Below are positions 37,294 to 49,149 of a stretch of 64,000 nucleotides of DNA, piece after piece. Below the pieces are notes generated by a model. It was not told the origin of the DNA, made no database searches, and saw only the letters and a list, made by a program, of their open reading frames with translations. Both the position numbers and the translations under genes were made by a program. The stretch comes from Lutraria lutraria (Eukaryota > Mollusca > Bivalvia > Venerida > Mactridae): assembly GCA_964023205.1 (NCBI GenBank), contig OZ026842.1, positions 6,858,408-6,922,407 on the forward strand. The letters are read 5' to 3'. The first letter of the stretch is position 1, and each line of letters starts with the position of its first letter.

Positions 37294-39321
37294 AGCTTAA
37301 TTTAGGTATTGTAATGACACTAAGTGTTTTATTTATGCATAATTTTATTCACATTCATTTCACATAGTTTGTGTCCAGTTATGATAAATTATATATACAT
37401 GTATGTACATTATGTATTTTGTTTAACATTTTATTTTAATGTACACACGCAAATTGACTAACCCTTAATAAAATTTACAAATTCTAAACATTGTTTGATA
37501 CTTGATGACTTCTAAGCTGGTTCCCATTCCATGTTACAGTGCATCAAACCGTTTGTATAGACAGAGTCAACAAGAACCAGTATATACATGTACGAGCGGT
37601 CTACGGTACAACAACCACGATTGTCTTTCTTAAATACTAATAGTGAAGCAAAAAATTTACTTCACTAAAATAAGGTTAAATTAACTGCTATACCTGTTCC
37701 TTACATACAAAACGTGAACGAATTCCACGAGCGCAGAATGGGAATGAAATGAGAACCAGCCTTCCCCTCATCCAAAATTCAAGGGAAGCTACTTTGTAAG
37801 TCATCCCTTGATAAGCCTGGCAATAGTAATAAAGAAATAAGGAATGGTTTCAACGTAAGACATGCGTACTTGATTTAATTCTTGAAACATAATTCTGTCT
37901 TTTACTATAACACCGGACAGTATTGCCATAAGGCCATGGTTGACAAAAACAATTTGAAATTAGAAAAATATAATGTGATCAATTGAGACGCAGTTGTACG
38001 CCAGTACATACGCAACAGGGCAATTCGTCCTTATGTCTGCTATTCTACATGTACTTCTATCCTTAAAACCATCGTTTGTTCGAAGTGTTTAGTGTTTATG
38101 GTTTTCAACGTTTCGCAATAAAAAAAGGTTTCTGTCTCGGACGATTACCTTCAGTTCTTTGATACCCGAATTTCCCGGAGGTATATCAAAATAGCGTAGT
38201 ATTTTTTATGTGATTTTTGGCTTTGTCTACTGATCGAAGGTAGATTAATATTCTTATTCTTAGTTAGGAACGTGAGAAGCACGCACATGTTCCTTTGAAA
38301 AGCGTAGATTAAAATTAAATCAATGGCTTGCATAAAGAAGAACATGACAAATAATTATAACGGACACATACAGGTACATTCGCAGAGAACTTATATTTAT
38401 ATGGATTTTATAGCAAGTTTTAAAGCGTTTCCCTATATAATCCATACAGAGTTAAACTGGGCAATTGTGGTTTATCGAGTCATTTCAAGGGAGATAACAA
38501 CATCGATTAAGCCGGTTATCAGTTCATTATTGTTCCATATGAATTCGATTTCGAATACATAACCGCAATAGGGCATTTTTTCAGCACTTTGAAATGTTGC
38601 AGTGTCGTAGGAACCGAAGGGACTAGGGGAGAGGGCTTAGTCCCCCTAATAATTTTGACTGTAATCACAATCAATGGGGCCTATATTTTTATCTCCTACA
38701 GCCGTTGTCAGCCAATATCTAACGTTAGCCCTCCCCCTATCTGCCCGGGAAATTGCCCCCTACGGGCCGGGGTAGATTTTATCCAATTTTATTCCGTAGC
38801 ATTAAAAATATTTTAAAAAATTATAAAATTTTATACATTCAATAAGGGAAAAAATGAAGATGTTTCTTTCAACAGGTTTGCGTTGCTTGATAGGTGAAAT
38901 TGAAAAATAACCGTCTGTAAACGTATAAAAATCACGGAATCGAGTGCCTATGGTCTGTACAAAGCCATCGGTGCACAGGAATTTTTTGCATACTATATAT
39001 AGTATATAATATCAGTTGTTTCCCCATAATTTGTGGACCAAACACTGATACTGCCACCTGTGCTTCGTTGCACTGCAACATCTATTCAACCTATATAACA
39101 GCCAGCCGTACTGTCTATCAGCCAAACAAACCGGACTGTTCCGTTTATTGCTTACTCAAAGGAAATTACAGCTGCCATCGCCATTCGTATCCTGTAATCT
39201 GAAACAGCGAGAGTTTTGTGGCGCTTTGTAGTCTGATTCAAAAAAGGTATCCTGAATACATTTATTTATACCAAGAAGTAAAAGTATTTCCGAATGTAGG
39301 TTCATATTAGTCTACAAAGTA

Positions 39322-39495
39322 CAGTGCAACCTTTCCAGAGTGGCCCTCTCTTGAGCATGACCTCCTTTCATCAACAGCATAATTTCCCCGAGTGTACGTT
39401 TTAACTATTATTTTAACCTCTCTGAAGCAACAACTCTCAACAACAACATACTTTTGCTTCTCTCAATGGGTGTTGCTTTGAAAAGGTTGCACTGT
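39322..39495 (+). repeat. MITE-B copy
   Basis: CAGTGCAACCTTTCCAGAGT...GAAAAGGTTGCACTGTA. Confidence 0.8.
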
Positions 39496-39675
39496 ACAGT
39501 CATACCTGTATTGGCAGTCACCTCAAAATAAAGGCCATCCTACGAATAAAGGTAATTCTTTTATAAACCGTCATTGATTATTCAGATTAAAATGACCACT
39601 AAAAAGACCTCCTGCCAATAAAGGCCACCTTTTGTCTTTCCCAAATGGTGGTCTTTTTTCACAGGCTTCACTGTA
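39494..39675 (+). repeat. MITE-A copy abutting MITE-B
   Basis: TACAGTCATACCTGTATTGG...CACAGGCTTCACTGTA; shares the terminal TA of the B copy ending at 39495. Confidence 0.8.
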
Positions 39676-40195
39676 CATTAACACATCCCAAGCTACATAT
39701 ACTAGTAGACGTCACGTGTTTGTATATAACCAAGGTGATGAAATCAGTTTTAGTTCGTCTGTTGATCAAATATTCTGATAATTATACAAAACAGCTGCAG
39801 TATCTGTTACACGTCAGACATTGAATAACTGGTTGTAGTCAGTAGAGATACAATTCCCTTCATGATATGATAAACTGATCTCTGTTCTTATAAAAACAAA
39901 CAATGGTCGTACTTAACGGTATTTCACCCCGAGCCTGTATACTTAGTTTTATTGATAGAGCGTTTGGTAGAAACGGTACGGCACGCGGACCTTGGGTTCG
40001 TGGGTTCGAGCCCTGAGCGCGACAAATATATTCTGTAACAATTTGTTTTAAGTTTAAGACGTAATATTAAGTAAGACTGGCTATTTGTCCTCCATCGCTG
40101 ATCTGACATAAGAAGAACTAGACAGTAACTTAATTTGAACCAGGGTAGTACATACATGGACTGGACATGTTAGTATCCTTGAAAACAGCCCTGTA

Positions 40196-40738
40196 TATAC
40201 ACTCAAATCAACTTATAAACCGCCAGTTCGGCTAAAATTTCTCAGAAATTATACGGCAGAAATTTATGAAATTGTGCATGCAACAATTACATTCAATTAC
40301 CCGTAATTTTACAATATCTGATTGCATATTCACTTTCACATTTACCCATGCGAAACGTGTACTTTACTGTCGACTATATATTGCTCGTGTATCCCGTGCA
40401 TTCAATGAAAATTAGGGCAGCATATTTAAACCGGTTTGGTTTTCTATACGCTATCATAAAAACATAAAACATGGCTCCCATGTCCGTAGAAGAAAGAGGC
40501 AGAGCAGTTGGAATGTTATCTGGCGTTCCTTTGTGACAGGTATACGTTCCTACAAGTTTCGATTACGAATTACGATTATCACTTGTTTGAAAAAAGTCTA
40601 ATTAACGATTACAAGCATTTAACAAACTTTCAATATCATTACAGAAATAAAAAGATTTTTTAAAATTTATACTTTTAACAATCCATTTATATCGAACAGT
40701 ATCAGATGGCGGTTTATAAGTTGGTTTGAGTGTATATA
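40196..40738 (+). mobile_element. Tc1/mariner-type element remnant with 30-bp terminal inverted repeats
   Basis: The ends TATACACTCAAATCAACTTA and its inverted partner at 40707-40736 are complementary over about 30 bp with one mismatch (inner part TAAACCGCCA), flanked by TA. Inside, on the + strand at 40471, a short reading frame gives MSVEERGRAVGMLSGVPL before a stop, which matches the N-terminal helix-turn-helix start of Tc1-like transposases (LSVEER-RAVGML-AG). The rest of the transposase is missing. Confidence 0.8.
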
Positions 40739-40867
40739 CGCACATGTAACTATTATAATAAGCGTAGAAACCTTAAGAATTATAATTACTTTGTCACGAA
40801 TGATTCTAGACGACTTTGAGTTCACGGTTGGTATTCCTTTCTCTGACATCTTTACTTAATAATTACG

Positions 40868-40975
40868 GTCAGTCCTATGTTAGCGGTCACCTCCGGATAA
40901 AGGACACCCTGTGAATAAAGACCACATCATTTGTCTTTCCCAAGGGTGGCCTTTGTTCACAGGTTTGACAGTGTA
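40868..40975 (+). repeat. Short MITE-A copy
   Basis: GTCAGTCCTATGTTAGCGGT...CACAGGTTTGACAGTGTA; lacks the central third. Confidence 0.75.
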
Positions 40976-42023
40976 ACGTAGAGTTCATAAAAAACTGGAA
41001 CAGATGAATAAATACAGCTCACCATTGGTTTATGAAGCTTTGTATTTTTATTTCCCAGGAGGTTAGTGTGATGTAGAACCCTCAAAGCTATTTTACTACA
41101 GGCTATTCCAAGACCGGTACCCGGCCCGGGAGGTGGGCCCTGTACTCTATTTTTGTATGATCCTTTGTGTTGGATAGATTCTGGAGCTAGGGGACCAGGG
41201 AGAAGATAGTATTTGGGAACGGTGGAATCCTTATCGTTTTTATGATTACATTTGTATCGCATAACGTGCGGTAGGTCGCGCAAGCAGAAACAACAGAAAT
41301 CTGTTTGTGCCTTATGGAAAAAATCTAATTGCTGATTCAAAGAAAATCTTATCAACAATCCGAAACACTTTGACATTGTTTGGCATCATAGAATATCATA
41401 GACGTGTTTTTTATGTGAGCAGTATAACTGGGTGGTAGGATTTGATGGTAACACGAGTAGATCCTCGTCGATAGATCCTCGTCGAACTAACTGACGGTTT
41501 ATCTGAGTTACAAAAAAATAATATCAGTAGTAGTCGGAATTTGGCAAAACATAATTCCATTATACAAATGGGGCAAAACTATGTAAAAATCTGTACTGAA
41601 CCCGAATTGACGCTGTTTATTGGTATGAAGCGGCTATTTTTAGAAATAATACGTTTCCAATTTTGTCTGAAATTTCGTAAGCGATTTACTATGAGATAGG
41701 AAGAAAGATAACTCAGCCAAGACTGTACCTTATTCCAAATTGAGTTGTTTCCCTTGGTATTTATTTTGTATGTACGCGACACTTTTTGCGAAAGAAAAAC
41801 TACTTGACTTTCTGTGAAATTGAGATAAATGATAACACACTGAAGGATAGCATACGTACTTTCAACCAGGGACTCTAAATAATGCGGAGTTCCTGTTTCA
41901 ATTTAATGCGCAAATAAAACTTAAGAAATGTAAATCTAACGCTCGTGTTATAATTACTCTAACACCCAAAATGGCTGCGCCCTGAAAACAGAATGTATAG
42001 TAATCTTCTCTAGAACTAAAAAA

Positions 42024-42146
42024 ATGTCTGGTGAAGAGAATAAGAAACCCGAGGCTCCTAAAGCCGACATGAAAGAATCAGGTTTGAGAAGTTTGCGAAC
42101 AACAAATGCATTTAAAATTGTGAACTTCGAGTTGTTCGCTAAACCA
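42024..42146 (+). CDS. SMIM8: Small integral membrane protein 8, exon 1
   Basis: First exon of a two-exon, 94-aa protein; 41 codons from ATG to a GTGAGT donor in phase 0. The N-terminus is charged and proline/lysine rich (residues 1-18). The conserved block GLRSLRTTNAFKIVNFELFAKP (about 20-41) follows, matching the [22 protein letters not shown]-type block of vertebrate SMIM8 as I remember it. SMIM8 is a small single-pass membrane protein of unknown biochemical function. The ATG sits in an AAAAATG context with no other in-frame start nearby. Confidence 0.93.
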
Positions 42147-43124
42147 GTGAGTACTTCTCATGTAACAATATTTCGGATAACACAATTTTCGGATATAATC
42201 ATAAATGTAGCTAAACTGTTTCGTATCCGTCTAGCTCATTCAAGTACTAACTAGATGTGAAATTTTGAGGTTAAATTATGACCCTTACCTGTTATAAAGT
42301 CAACTTTAATTTTACATGTGATAGTAAATCTGATCCTAGGCCCTACAATTTCTCTAAAGCTTAACTTTAAGATTTTAACTTAACAGGGTCTAAATGTGAG
42401 CCTTGCTTATTCAATGTAAACTGAATTTAAGATAAATGTCTGACAAATTGTGGCTGTCTGGAATTTTACTTAATATAGTATTTAATGTTGTGTTTACGTT
42501 TACGCAGTCAATCAAGACTCAAGTCAAGGTCATAAGGTTAATGTCTGGTTCCCAGAGTTTCTGGTTTACTTGCAGGTTGCCCCTAGACTTCAAAAGTCGG
42601 GTTCAAAATGGCCCTTAGCTGATAGAAATTTAAAGAGTTGACAAAATTTCCTACTATTGTGATAACAAATTTGACCCTTTGGTTCCAATTCTCAAGAGTC
42701 AAAAACCTTATTTGCGAATTTCAAGGGTCAAAATGCCATTTTATGGTTCTAAAGAGAGCCCTGACTTGCATTATCTGTACATCAGACTGTAGACGAGAAG
42801 ACATGTTCATTCATTAACCTTAGATGGCTTCCAATCATGAACATTTTTCTTTAATTTATATAAGCATTGCAATAATTCTAAAACCTATTGATTTATTATT
42901 AATATTAAACCATTCATCGAATTAGTGGGTTGCCCCCTGCTGAAAGCTGTTTTTTCCTGCTTTAAGTCTTTTTGGGGACAACCTAATTTTGTTAATATCA
43001 TGAAACACAATCTGTTAATATCATATTACATTGTAGATATGCCCGATTAAGTCAGGGTGTTGATTTTTAGTTTTATCATAGCATATGATAAGTACCTAGA
43101 TCACAGTTGTTCATTATTTTTCAG
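42147..43124 (+). other. SMIM8 intron
   Basis: One intron of about 980 bp, phase 0, GTGAGT...TTTTTCAG. It holds loosely repeated phrases such as CAAGGGTCAAAATG (about 42590-42780), an iterated-word pattern seen elsewhere in the window, but no second gene. Confidence 0.85.
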
Positions 43125-43286
43125 AATAAAAGAGTTATGGGCCTTGGTACAGCAGCGTTCTTGGCTGCCTGTGGGTATATACTGTATGTCAGAATGACTG
43201 ATGAGTATAAGGATGTCCCTACATATAATACCATGAATGAAGATGGAACTATCACACGGCGAGTAAAAACATCCAAGTGGGATTAA
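43125..43286 (+). CDS. SMIM8: Small integral membrane protein 8, exon 2 (stop TAA)
   Basis: The acceptor is TTTTTCAG. The exon starts NKRVMGLGTAAF, runs through one hydrophobic segment at about residues 45-63 and ends with the hallmark C-terminus RRVKTSKWD directly before TAA, as in animal SMIM8 (RRKTSKWD). Length and exon split fit the family (human about 97 aa). This is a complete, intact gene. Confidence 0.93.
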   Translation, partial: NKRVMGLGTAAFLAACGYILYVRMTDEYKDVPTYNTMNEDGTITRRVKTSKWD

Positions 43287-43308
43287 GGAACTGCATAGAC
43301 GTCTTGTC

Positions 43309-43314
43309 AATAAA
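43309..43314 (+). promoter_or_regulatory. Probable poly(A) signal of SMIM8
   Basis: AATAAA lies 23 nt after the SMIM8 stop codon. The 3' UTR would be very short. A MITE-A copy starts about 45 nt further on. Confidence 0.6.
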
Positions 43315-43356
43315 CATTTTGTGATATTCATTTGAAATACATACATATGTACATTG

Positions 43357-43512
43357 TACACTCAAACCTGTGAATAAAGGACACCCTTTGGACTGACAAA
43401 ATAGGACCTTTATTCACAGATGTTCTTTATTAGGTGTTCAGTTTGTTCTGAACATGTTTTCAAATAAAGCCTATATTCTGAGGTGGCTGCAAAGACAAGT
43501 TTGCCTGTATAT
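43357..43512 (-). repeat. MITE-A copy just past SMIM8
   Basis: TACACTCAAACCTGTGAATA...GAGGTGGCTGCAAAGACAAG...TGTA. Confidence 0.75.
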
Positions 43513-44306
43513 ACAAAATACTGTATACATCAGTAATTGTTGAGGAGTTTATGCTGTATATTTTTATGGAACATGCGTATTGCTGCTTTGAATAAAGAAT
43601 ATATTCACATGTGTACCCAAGAAAGTGATGACCAAGCTGTTGAATAAGTTATAGATCTTGACAAAATACTAGTGGTTTACATTGTATGTTGAGTGCAAAC
43701 ATTGACAAGAAAATGTCTACATGTTTTTCAGTGACACTACTGAATCTTGAGTTTATTTGTTTATTTAAATCTGGGTTATGATATCATTGTGTGTACTTCC
43801 TGAAGTATAAACTAAAGATTTGCGTACATTTTACAAAAAATCAAATTCCTTGATTATATTCATTATGATGTTCATCTGTTGAAAGATAAAAGCTACACAT
43901 GTGGTTATATTACAAAGTTGCATTTCATTGATTAAGCAAAGAACATTATCATTATTTTAGCAAATACTGATATAATATCAGGACAACTTTAATAAATACT
44001 TCATAGTCAATATTATGTTTTAATGTTTTTTTTGTGAATAATATTATAAAAGTTGCAATTACTCATTTAAAAAGTCAGTTTCACTGATAAGAAATCTTTC
44101 TAGGTAAAATAAGTCCTGCTTTAGTTTTAACATCCAAAAAGCAGATGGGGCTTTAAGAATTAATTTTGAATATTTTGTGTCTCTATTTTTTTCATTAATT
44201 ATAGCGAAACTTTATTCACACAAATGTGCTGTAGATTGAGAAATAATATAGTAATGATTATTATATAGGTAGTTTATTATTATACGCACTATTATAATGC
44301 ACTCAT

Positions 44307-44533
44307 CAATACTTTGCCCGCCCAGGGCAGCGGCAGGCTGACCCAAGCGAATTTGACATTTTTTAGATTTCTTATGTCTAACTCCCTACCCTAGGGACAA
44401 CCATATTTGTAATAACCATATAAGCAAATGTGACAGAGTTTTTAAATTCCCGCCTGTTGTAAATGGTCTTCTGTCTAAAGTCCTGTGCATGCCTGCCGCC
44501 CCCCCCCCCCTGCCCTGGGCGGGCAAAATATTG
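44307..44533. mobile_element. GC-rich-ended foldback element
   Basis: CAATACTTTGCCCGCCCAGG at the left pairs with the inverted copy ending GGGCGGGCAAAATATTG at the right (about 24 bp plus a further GGCAGGC block). The right arm is interrupted by a run of twelve C. The interior is unique AT-rich DNA. Confidence 0.75.
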
Positions 44534-44764
44534 ACAGGCACATAAATAAGTATGTAAATTCCAGCCATAACCTAGGTCCTATTGCATAGTACATCATTGC
44601 AGGTCTGTTGGTGTGTTACTTACATGTATGTTTTGAATTGTTTGTGATTACTTTGATGATTTATTCGAAATAAAAACCATTTTTTGTGACTTCTGTTTTC
44701 ATATGTGAATATTACTAGAAATAACCTTGCTTGATCTTCTGCTTAAAAACATTTGACCTTGACC

Positions 44765-45003
44765 CACCTTTGAGGTCGAGCAGTTAAAGTCGCTGACTTC
44801 AGATCACTGTGACTTCTCACTGATAGAGGGTTGTGGGTTCAAGCTCAGCTACCCACAATGTGTCTTTATGTGAGAAAGTAGGCAGTTGCTTATTGAGGAT
44901 GGAAGTCTAGTACTGGTTCTTCCACGGAACGGTTGTTAAGTGAACTTTCCACCTCATATGACTCTGACTGTTTAAAAGGGCGTAAAAACTCATAAACAAA
45001 CAA
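44765..45003 (+). repeat. tRNA-derived SINE, family 2 (forward copy)
   Basis: TTGAGGTCGAGCAGTTAAAG...GGGTTGTGGGTTCAAGCTCA head, tail CATATGACTCTGACTGTTTA then GGGCGTAAAAACTCATAAAC. Three minus-strand copies lie at 1866, 6803 and 60366. Confidence 0.8.
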
Positions 45004-45289
45004 AGTATCCTTGTTTTTAACTTAGGCTAACATTGAGTTCTAAGTTTTAGACTTGATTTTATAATGTGATTGTAAAACTCATTTTAATCTAAAAGGTCAG
45101 CAGATTGACAAGGATGTGGCAATTCCAATTAGATCCATGAGTGGAGGGCCATAGATTCAAATATCAAACCACAGATCTTATAACATACTTTTTGTAGAAG
45201 TTGTTGCCTTTTTTAAAAAACAGAAAAACATTATTTATTACGTCTTTGTGAAGAAAATGGGGTAAATTGCTTTGCACATGTTGGTCTGT

Positions 45290-45570
45290 GACCAGACCTT
45301 GTTCCACCAATAACTAGAGAACGTTTTGGCCTAAGCTCTTCAGGTTTGTTTGGGAGGTTGGTCATCTCATGTAGATGGCCGTTATTCATTTTGAGGTCAG
45401 TACGTCAAAGTCACAGTGATCTTCCTGCACAAACCTTGTCTGACAAATAACTTGAGAACGATTTTTGGCCTTAGGTCCTCAGATTTGGTTGGGATGTTGG
45501 TCATCGTATGTAGAATAACCCTATTGATTTTAAGTTCAATAGGTCAAGGTCTTACTATCCAGTTGGCTGT
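45290..45570. repeat. Second copy of the GGGAGGTTGGTCAT tandem repeat
   Basis: AATAACTAGAGAACGTTTTG, TTGGGAGGTTGGTCATCTCA, TTCATTTTGAGGTCAGTACG, repeated with AATAACTTGAGAACG. Confidence 0.75.
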
Positions 45571-47932
45571 TAGGGAGCATCCGTGTTTCACAAACACTTT
45601 TGATGTTGCACGATGACCTATATATTTCTTTATCACTGAGCTTTTGCAACTTTTTATCATGAGTCTTCATCGAAATGGATGTTCTTTTTTCTTTAATTTT
45701 TGAAAGATAGGTTACTCCCATGTACTTCAATGGGAATGTAAAGGGAAGATAACTCAAAGGAAAGTCATTGATTTTGTAAAATCTCAGGGTTTTCTATCAT
45801 GGAAAACTATTAAAGTTTTGAATATTTCCAAAATCTGTTCGCCCTATTTTGAGAAAAAAAATAGGTATTACGATCCTAATACATTAAAACTGTGCGTTCA
45901 GTAATTGCTAATGCCACAGCTGGAATGCTTGACAATAGCCTTAGATATCAGTGTGTAAAGTAGAAGCAATGTTTTGGTATATATAACTTCCCTATACATT
46001 TGGTACCAGATAATAGAACTAAGTCCCATAAATGCAGCAAAAATATGTGACGACAAGCAAAATCAATACAAGTATGTGGTGTGGCTGCTAGACCAAACAG
46101 TAAATGCTACAGAGCATGAAAGCAAGGGTATAATCTAGTTAATAGAGAAATAACCCATTTAAAATTTTGTACGTCCAGTTAGGTTATGATTAATTCGAAA
46201 GTTGGCAATTATATTGGTGGATTGGTAATGGTCCAGGACGACAACTGTTTAAGTATCACAGGATTACAGTAAGCGGTGTTTGTGCTTGACCAAAGACACA
46301 TACAATACATATATAGTATAGGTCTTTGGCTAGACAAAGCGGTACATGCATACTCAAGTTAATGAAGAAAGAGCATTACAAAACAGTTGAAGTCCTAATC
46401 CAGTCATGGTTGGATGGATCTGGAATGGTCCAAGCCAACAACTGTCAGTATCAAAGCGGTAGACGAACAATTGTGTGCACTAAAGCTCGGACAAGCGGAC
46501 CGAAATTGTCCATTAGATTCTAAATCCAGCCAAGGTCTAAACGAAGCTGGGTGCGTTGGGAATTGTACTAGGCAATACACTAGTAACTGTTTATCAAAGT
46601 AATATACGTAATGGTAAATTGTACTTAAACTCAGGACGGAAACGGAAGACGCTATATATGGTCTCGCATTATTAGATGATGTGTGCATAAAATAGGACAA
46701 CCAATTTGCGACTTAGTAACCGTAAATGTTACTAAATATATTCTGATATTTCCAAGTATGGTCAAATCATTTTCTAAGATATGGAATCTATATACATTGC
46801 TAGATCAGAAACTTCGTTCCAACAGAAATCTAGAATAAGCCTGTCATTATCAGCCATTTTTGTACCAGACAAATGTAATGGAAACTAAACAAAAATTCTG
46901 TTTGTGACTAGATTCGTCCTTTCTTACCATATTGCAAAAAAAATGCATAAGTATGATTTTTTTAAAGATGAAAAACCTCAAACGTACTTTCGTACATTTT
47001 TTTGTATATAAAAAAACTGCACCTCTGAAAGATTGGACAGGGGTCACTTGCGACCTTCGTCCTTTGACATATTGTTTGAATGTTGATTTATTTTTAGATG
47101 TAATCTACTTGTATACATGCGTTCGTGAATAATAACCCTCATACAGGATTGACATAGTTTCATGCTTATATAAATTTTTGACATATGGATTAATAACTAA
47201 TAATCCTGCATTAACTCCATTTGAAAAACTCTGTTTTAATGAATTTGTCCGCTTGTTATTCTATATTAACACACCTCGACGTGAAGACTAAAGCATATTA
47301 GGTAGATATAATTTCTTGGTTTAATAATTATAATGATAAATCACAATTATTATTTGAATAATAAATCACATTAATTTATTTCTTACTTCATTTTCTAATA
47401 ATTATATTTAATTTATAATTATATATTTTTTTATAATTATATATATATTTATGATTAAAAATAATTATGTACTTATATGTTAGCATTTGAATAAGAATTA
47501 TTAAACAATATTTTTGATGAAACTGTATTTTTGAATAATTTAATATGCGATCAAAATGATTTTTTTGGCTTTATTTTCATCTAGTTGATTTTGGCCTCAC
47601 CTAAATTGTATCAGTGTGTTTAAAATCACAGGCAGCAGTAACGGGCCTTTGATGCTAAAACTGTAACTCTGTGTAAAACACCATAATTTAACCCAACATT
47701 CACAATTTTCGTATTTTTTCATTTAATGTAATTCTGAAAATGTATTACAATTTTACCATCACATGCCCGTTACTTCCGCTTGTTTTTGAGATATGTTATT
47801 ACGTATTTATTTGTGTATAAAAATGGCATAATTTGACATGAACATTGCACAGTTTGGGCTGTAGTGCTAAATTTCTTTCAACAAAGATGTAAATTAAAAA
47901 CATTGTTGTTAACTTATTTCATCGTGTATCTG

Positions 47933-48037
47933 TAATTAACATAACATCATACAAGCATGTATACAGATTTGCTACATGACTGCCTTACAGTCATGTAGCA
48001 AATCTGTATACATGCTTGTATAATGTTATGTTAATTA
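47933..48037. repeat. 105-nt near-perfect palindrome upstream of the FAMeT/TSP1 gene
   Basis: Two 50-nt arms around the 5-nt loop CCTTA (47983-47987), with one mismatch that I can see. The arms contain CATACAAGCATGTATACAGA and GCTACATGACTG. It ends about 125 nt before the start codon at 48162. Confidence 0.9.
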
Positions 48038-48161
48038 TTGTCACATCACTTCATGCTCATGTATGAACGATACTCATATACATATAATATGTTAAGGTTG
48101 ATACTCCAGTAAGACACCTATATTTTTTCTTACAATAGAATCACTGGTATAAAGTATTGCA

Positions 48162-48225
48162 ATGGACTTCGCAAGTGGTTTGCCCCTATGGTTCCTCCTG
48201 ACCACGTTGCTATCACAATGTCTAG
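48162..48225 (+). CDS. FAMeT/TSP1/LDLa multidomain protein, exon 1 (signal peptide)
   Basis: Start exon of a secreted or membrane-anchored protein of at least 19 exons (911 aa inside the window). The ATG is followed by MDFASGLPLWFLLTTLLSQC, a clear signal peptide of about 20 residues. It ends in phase 1 at GTAAGT. Domain order over the whole protein: signal 1-20; FAMeT-like domain 1 about 22-171; TSP1 repeat 172-228; FAMeT-like domain 2 229-378; eight more TSP1 repeats 379-about 840; linker; LDL-receptor class A about 858-900. The gene continues past 63410. No known gene symbol is assigned. TSP1 and LDLa modules bind matrix, sugars or proteins outside the cell; the FAMeT-type domain (Pfam Methyltransf_FA) is widespread in invertebrate extracellular proteins and need not be an enzyme. 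Confidence 0.88.
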
Positions 48226-48590
48226 GTAAGTCATCTTTTAATCAATATCTTGAACACTATATCTTATTATATATTAACTGGGCAATCCTTAAGATATTTG
48301 GTTTATAGCCACATAACAGACTGTTCAAAAGTGTATGTTACGTGACCAAAAATATTTTTAGCGGTTTTGACAATAATATGTTTTGGGTCTTATATAAAAT
48401 AAAAATACTTAAACAGCTTTTTTCTCTTGAGTTCGTATAAAAAAATGCTTCCCGCAAACCCATGGCCATTTGTGACGTCAAAAGTCACGTGGGTTATCCA
48501 CACTGGGTTCTTTGAAACTGGGAAACAACTTGAAGGAAGAAGGGATACTAGAATAATTATGCAAGTGAACTTTTTCTGATTTATTTTTAG

Positions 48591-48704
48591 GCAAAACTTT
48601 TTATTGCCCGTACAGATCTGGTGGTGTGAACTATCCACAATTTGATCTGTACGCTGACAATATCCGGGTAGACACTAGAACCTCCATCAAATTCCAGACG
48701 AAAG
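48591..48704 (+). CDS. Exon 2: FAMeT-like domain 1, N-terminal part
   Basis: 114 nt, phase 1 to 1, acceptor TTATTTTTAG, donor GTAAAT. Encodes KTFYCPYRSGGVNYPQFDLY..., followed by ADNIRVDTRTSIKF. It is duplicated almost unchanged as exon 7. Confidence 0.9.
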
Positions 48705-48789
48705 GTAAATATTGCTTTCATACTTGAAGTGTTTGTGTTTTGTTAGTACAAGTATTCAACGTGTAGGTCTATTCTAAAATGGCAATTAA

Positions 48790-48995
48790 GATAATCAAAG
48801 TACTGAAAGTACTCTTGGAAACTGAACTTACATAGACTTGCACTGCAACATGGAAAGGGAACTATTTTAACAATGCAATGCGGATGTAGAAAGTCTGCAT
48901 CATAATTCATTTGCAACAAGCGATTGACGCCAATGGAAAGCTGAAATATCGTTCAGTTTACAAAAGTAACAGTATTTTCGCTGTGAATTACGTAA
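48790..48995 (+). repeat. Dispersed repeat D copy in intron 2
   Basis: AAAGTACTGAAAGTACTCTT, then TGCACTGCAACATGGAAAGG and ATTGACGCCAATGGAAAGCT. Confidence 0.65.
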
Positions 48996-49149
48996 CATAA
49001 AAAAACGAGGTGGAACCATCTCTGGCTTTGGAACCATTTCATTACTGACAAACAATGTTCATTTTTGTATCTGTCTTTTTGGGCCGTTTCAATATTTTCC
49101 CTGTCTCTCATATTGAACGTGAAACCACCGCATTATTTCATTTTTATGA

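Larger units (their letters stand above)
36334..42023. other. Intergenic region LHFPL6-SMIM8
   Basis: Probable LHFPL6 3' UTR at the left, then GGTTCCC hairpins, the TTAAATGTCGCA element, MITEs and the Tc1-like element. The longest open frame (40957-41376, minus) has no recognisable domain. Confidence 0.7.
43320..48161. other. Intergenic region SMIM8 to the FAMeT/TSP1 gene
   Basis: MITE-A, the GC-rich foldback element, a family 2 SINE, the GGTTGGTCAT repeat, an AT-only tract with inverted repeats at 47330-47470, and the 105-nt palindrome. 45600-47300 holds no gene that I recognise. Confidence 0.7.

Noticed and set aside
17875..40020. Possible true tRNA genes at 17875, 22330, 27480 and 39953 because of B-box-like GGTTCGA-type motifs
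   Set aside because: No full cloverleaf with a sound acceptor stem could be drawn; the sequences continue into SINE bodies.
40957..41376. 139-aa open frame on the minus strand
   Set aside because: Overlaps a MITE-A end, has no recognisable domain, hydrophobic pattern or splice context; probably chance.
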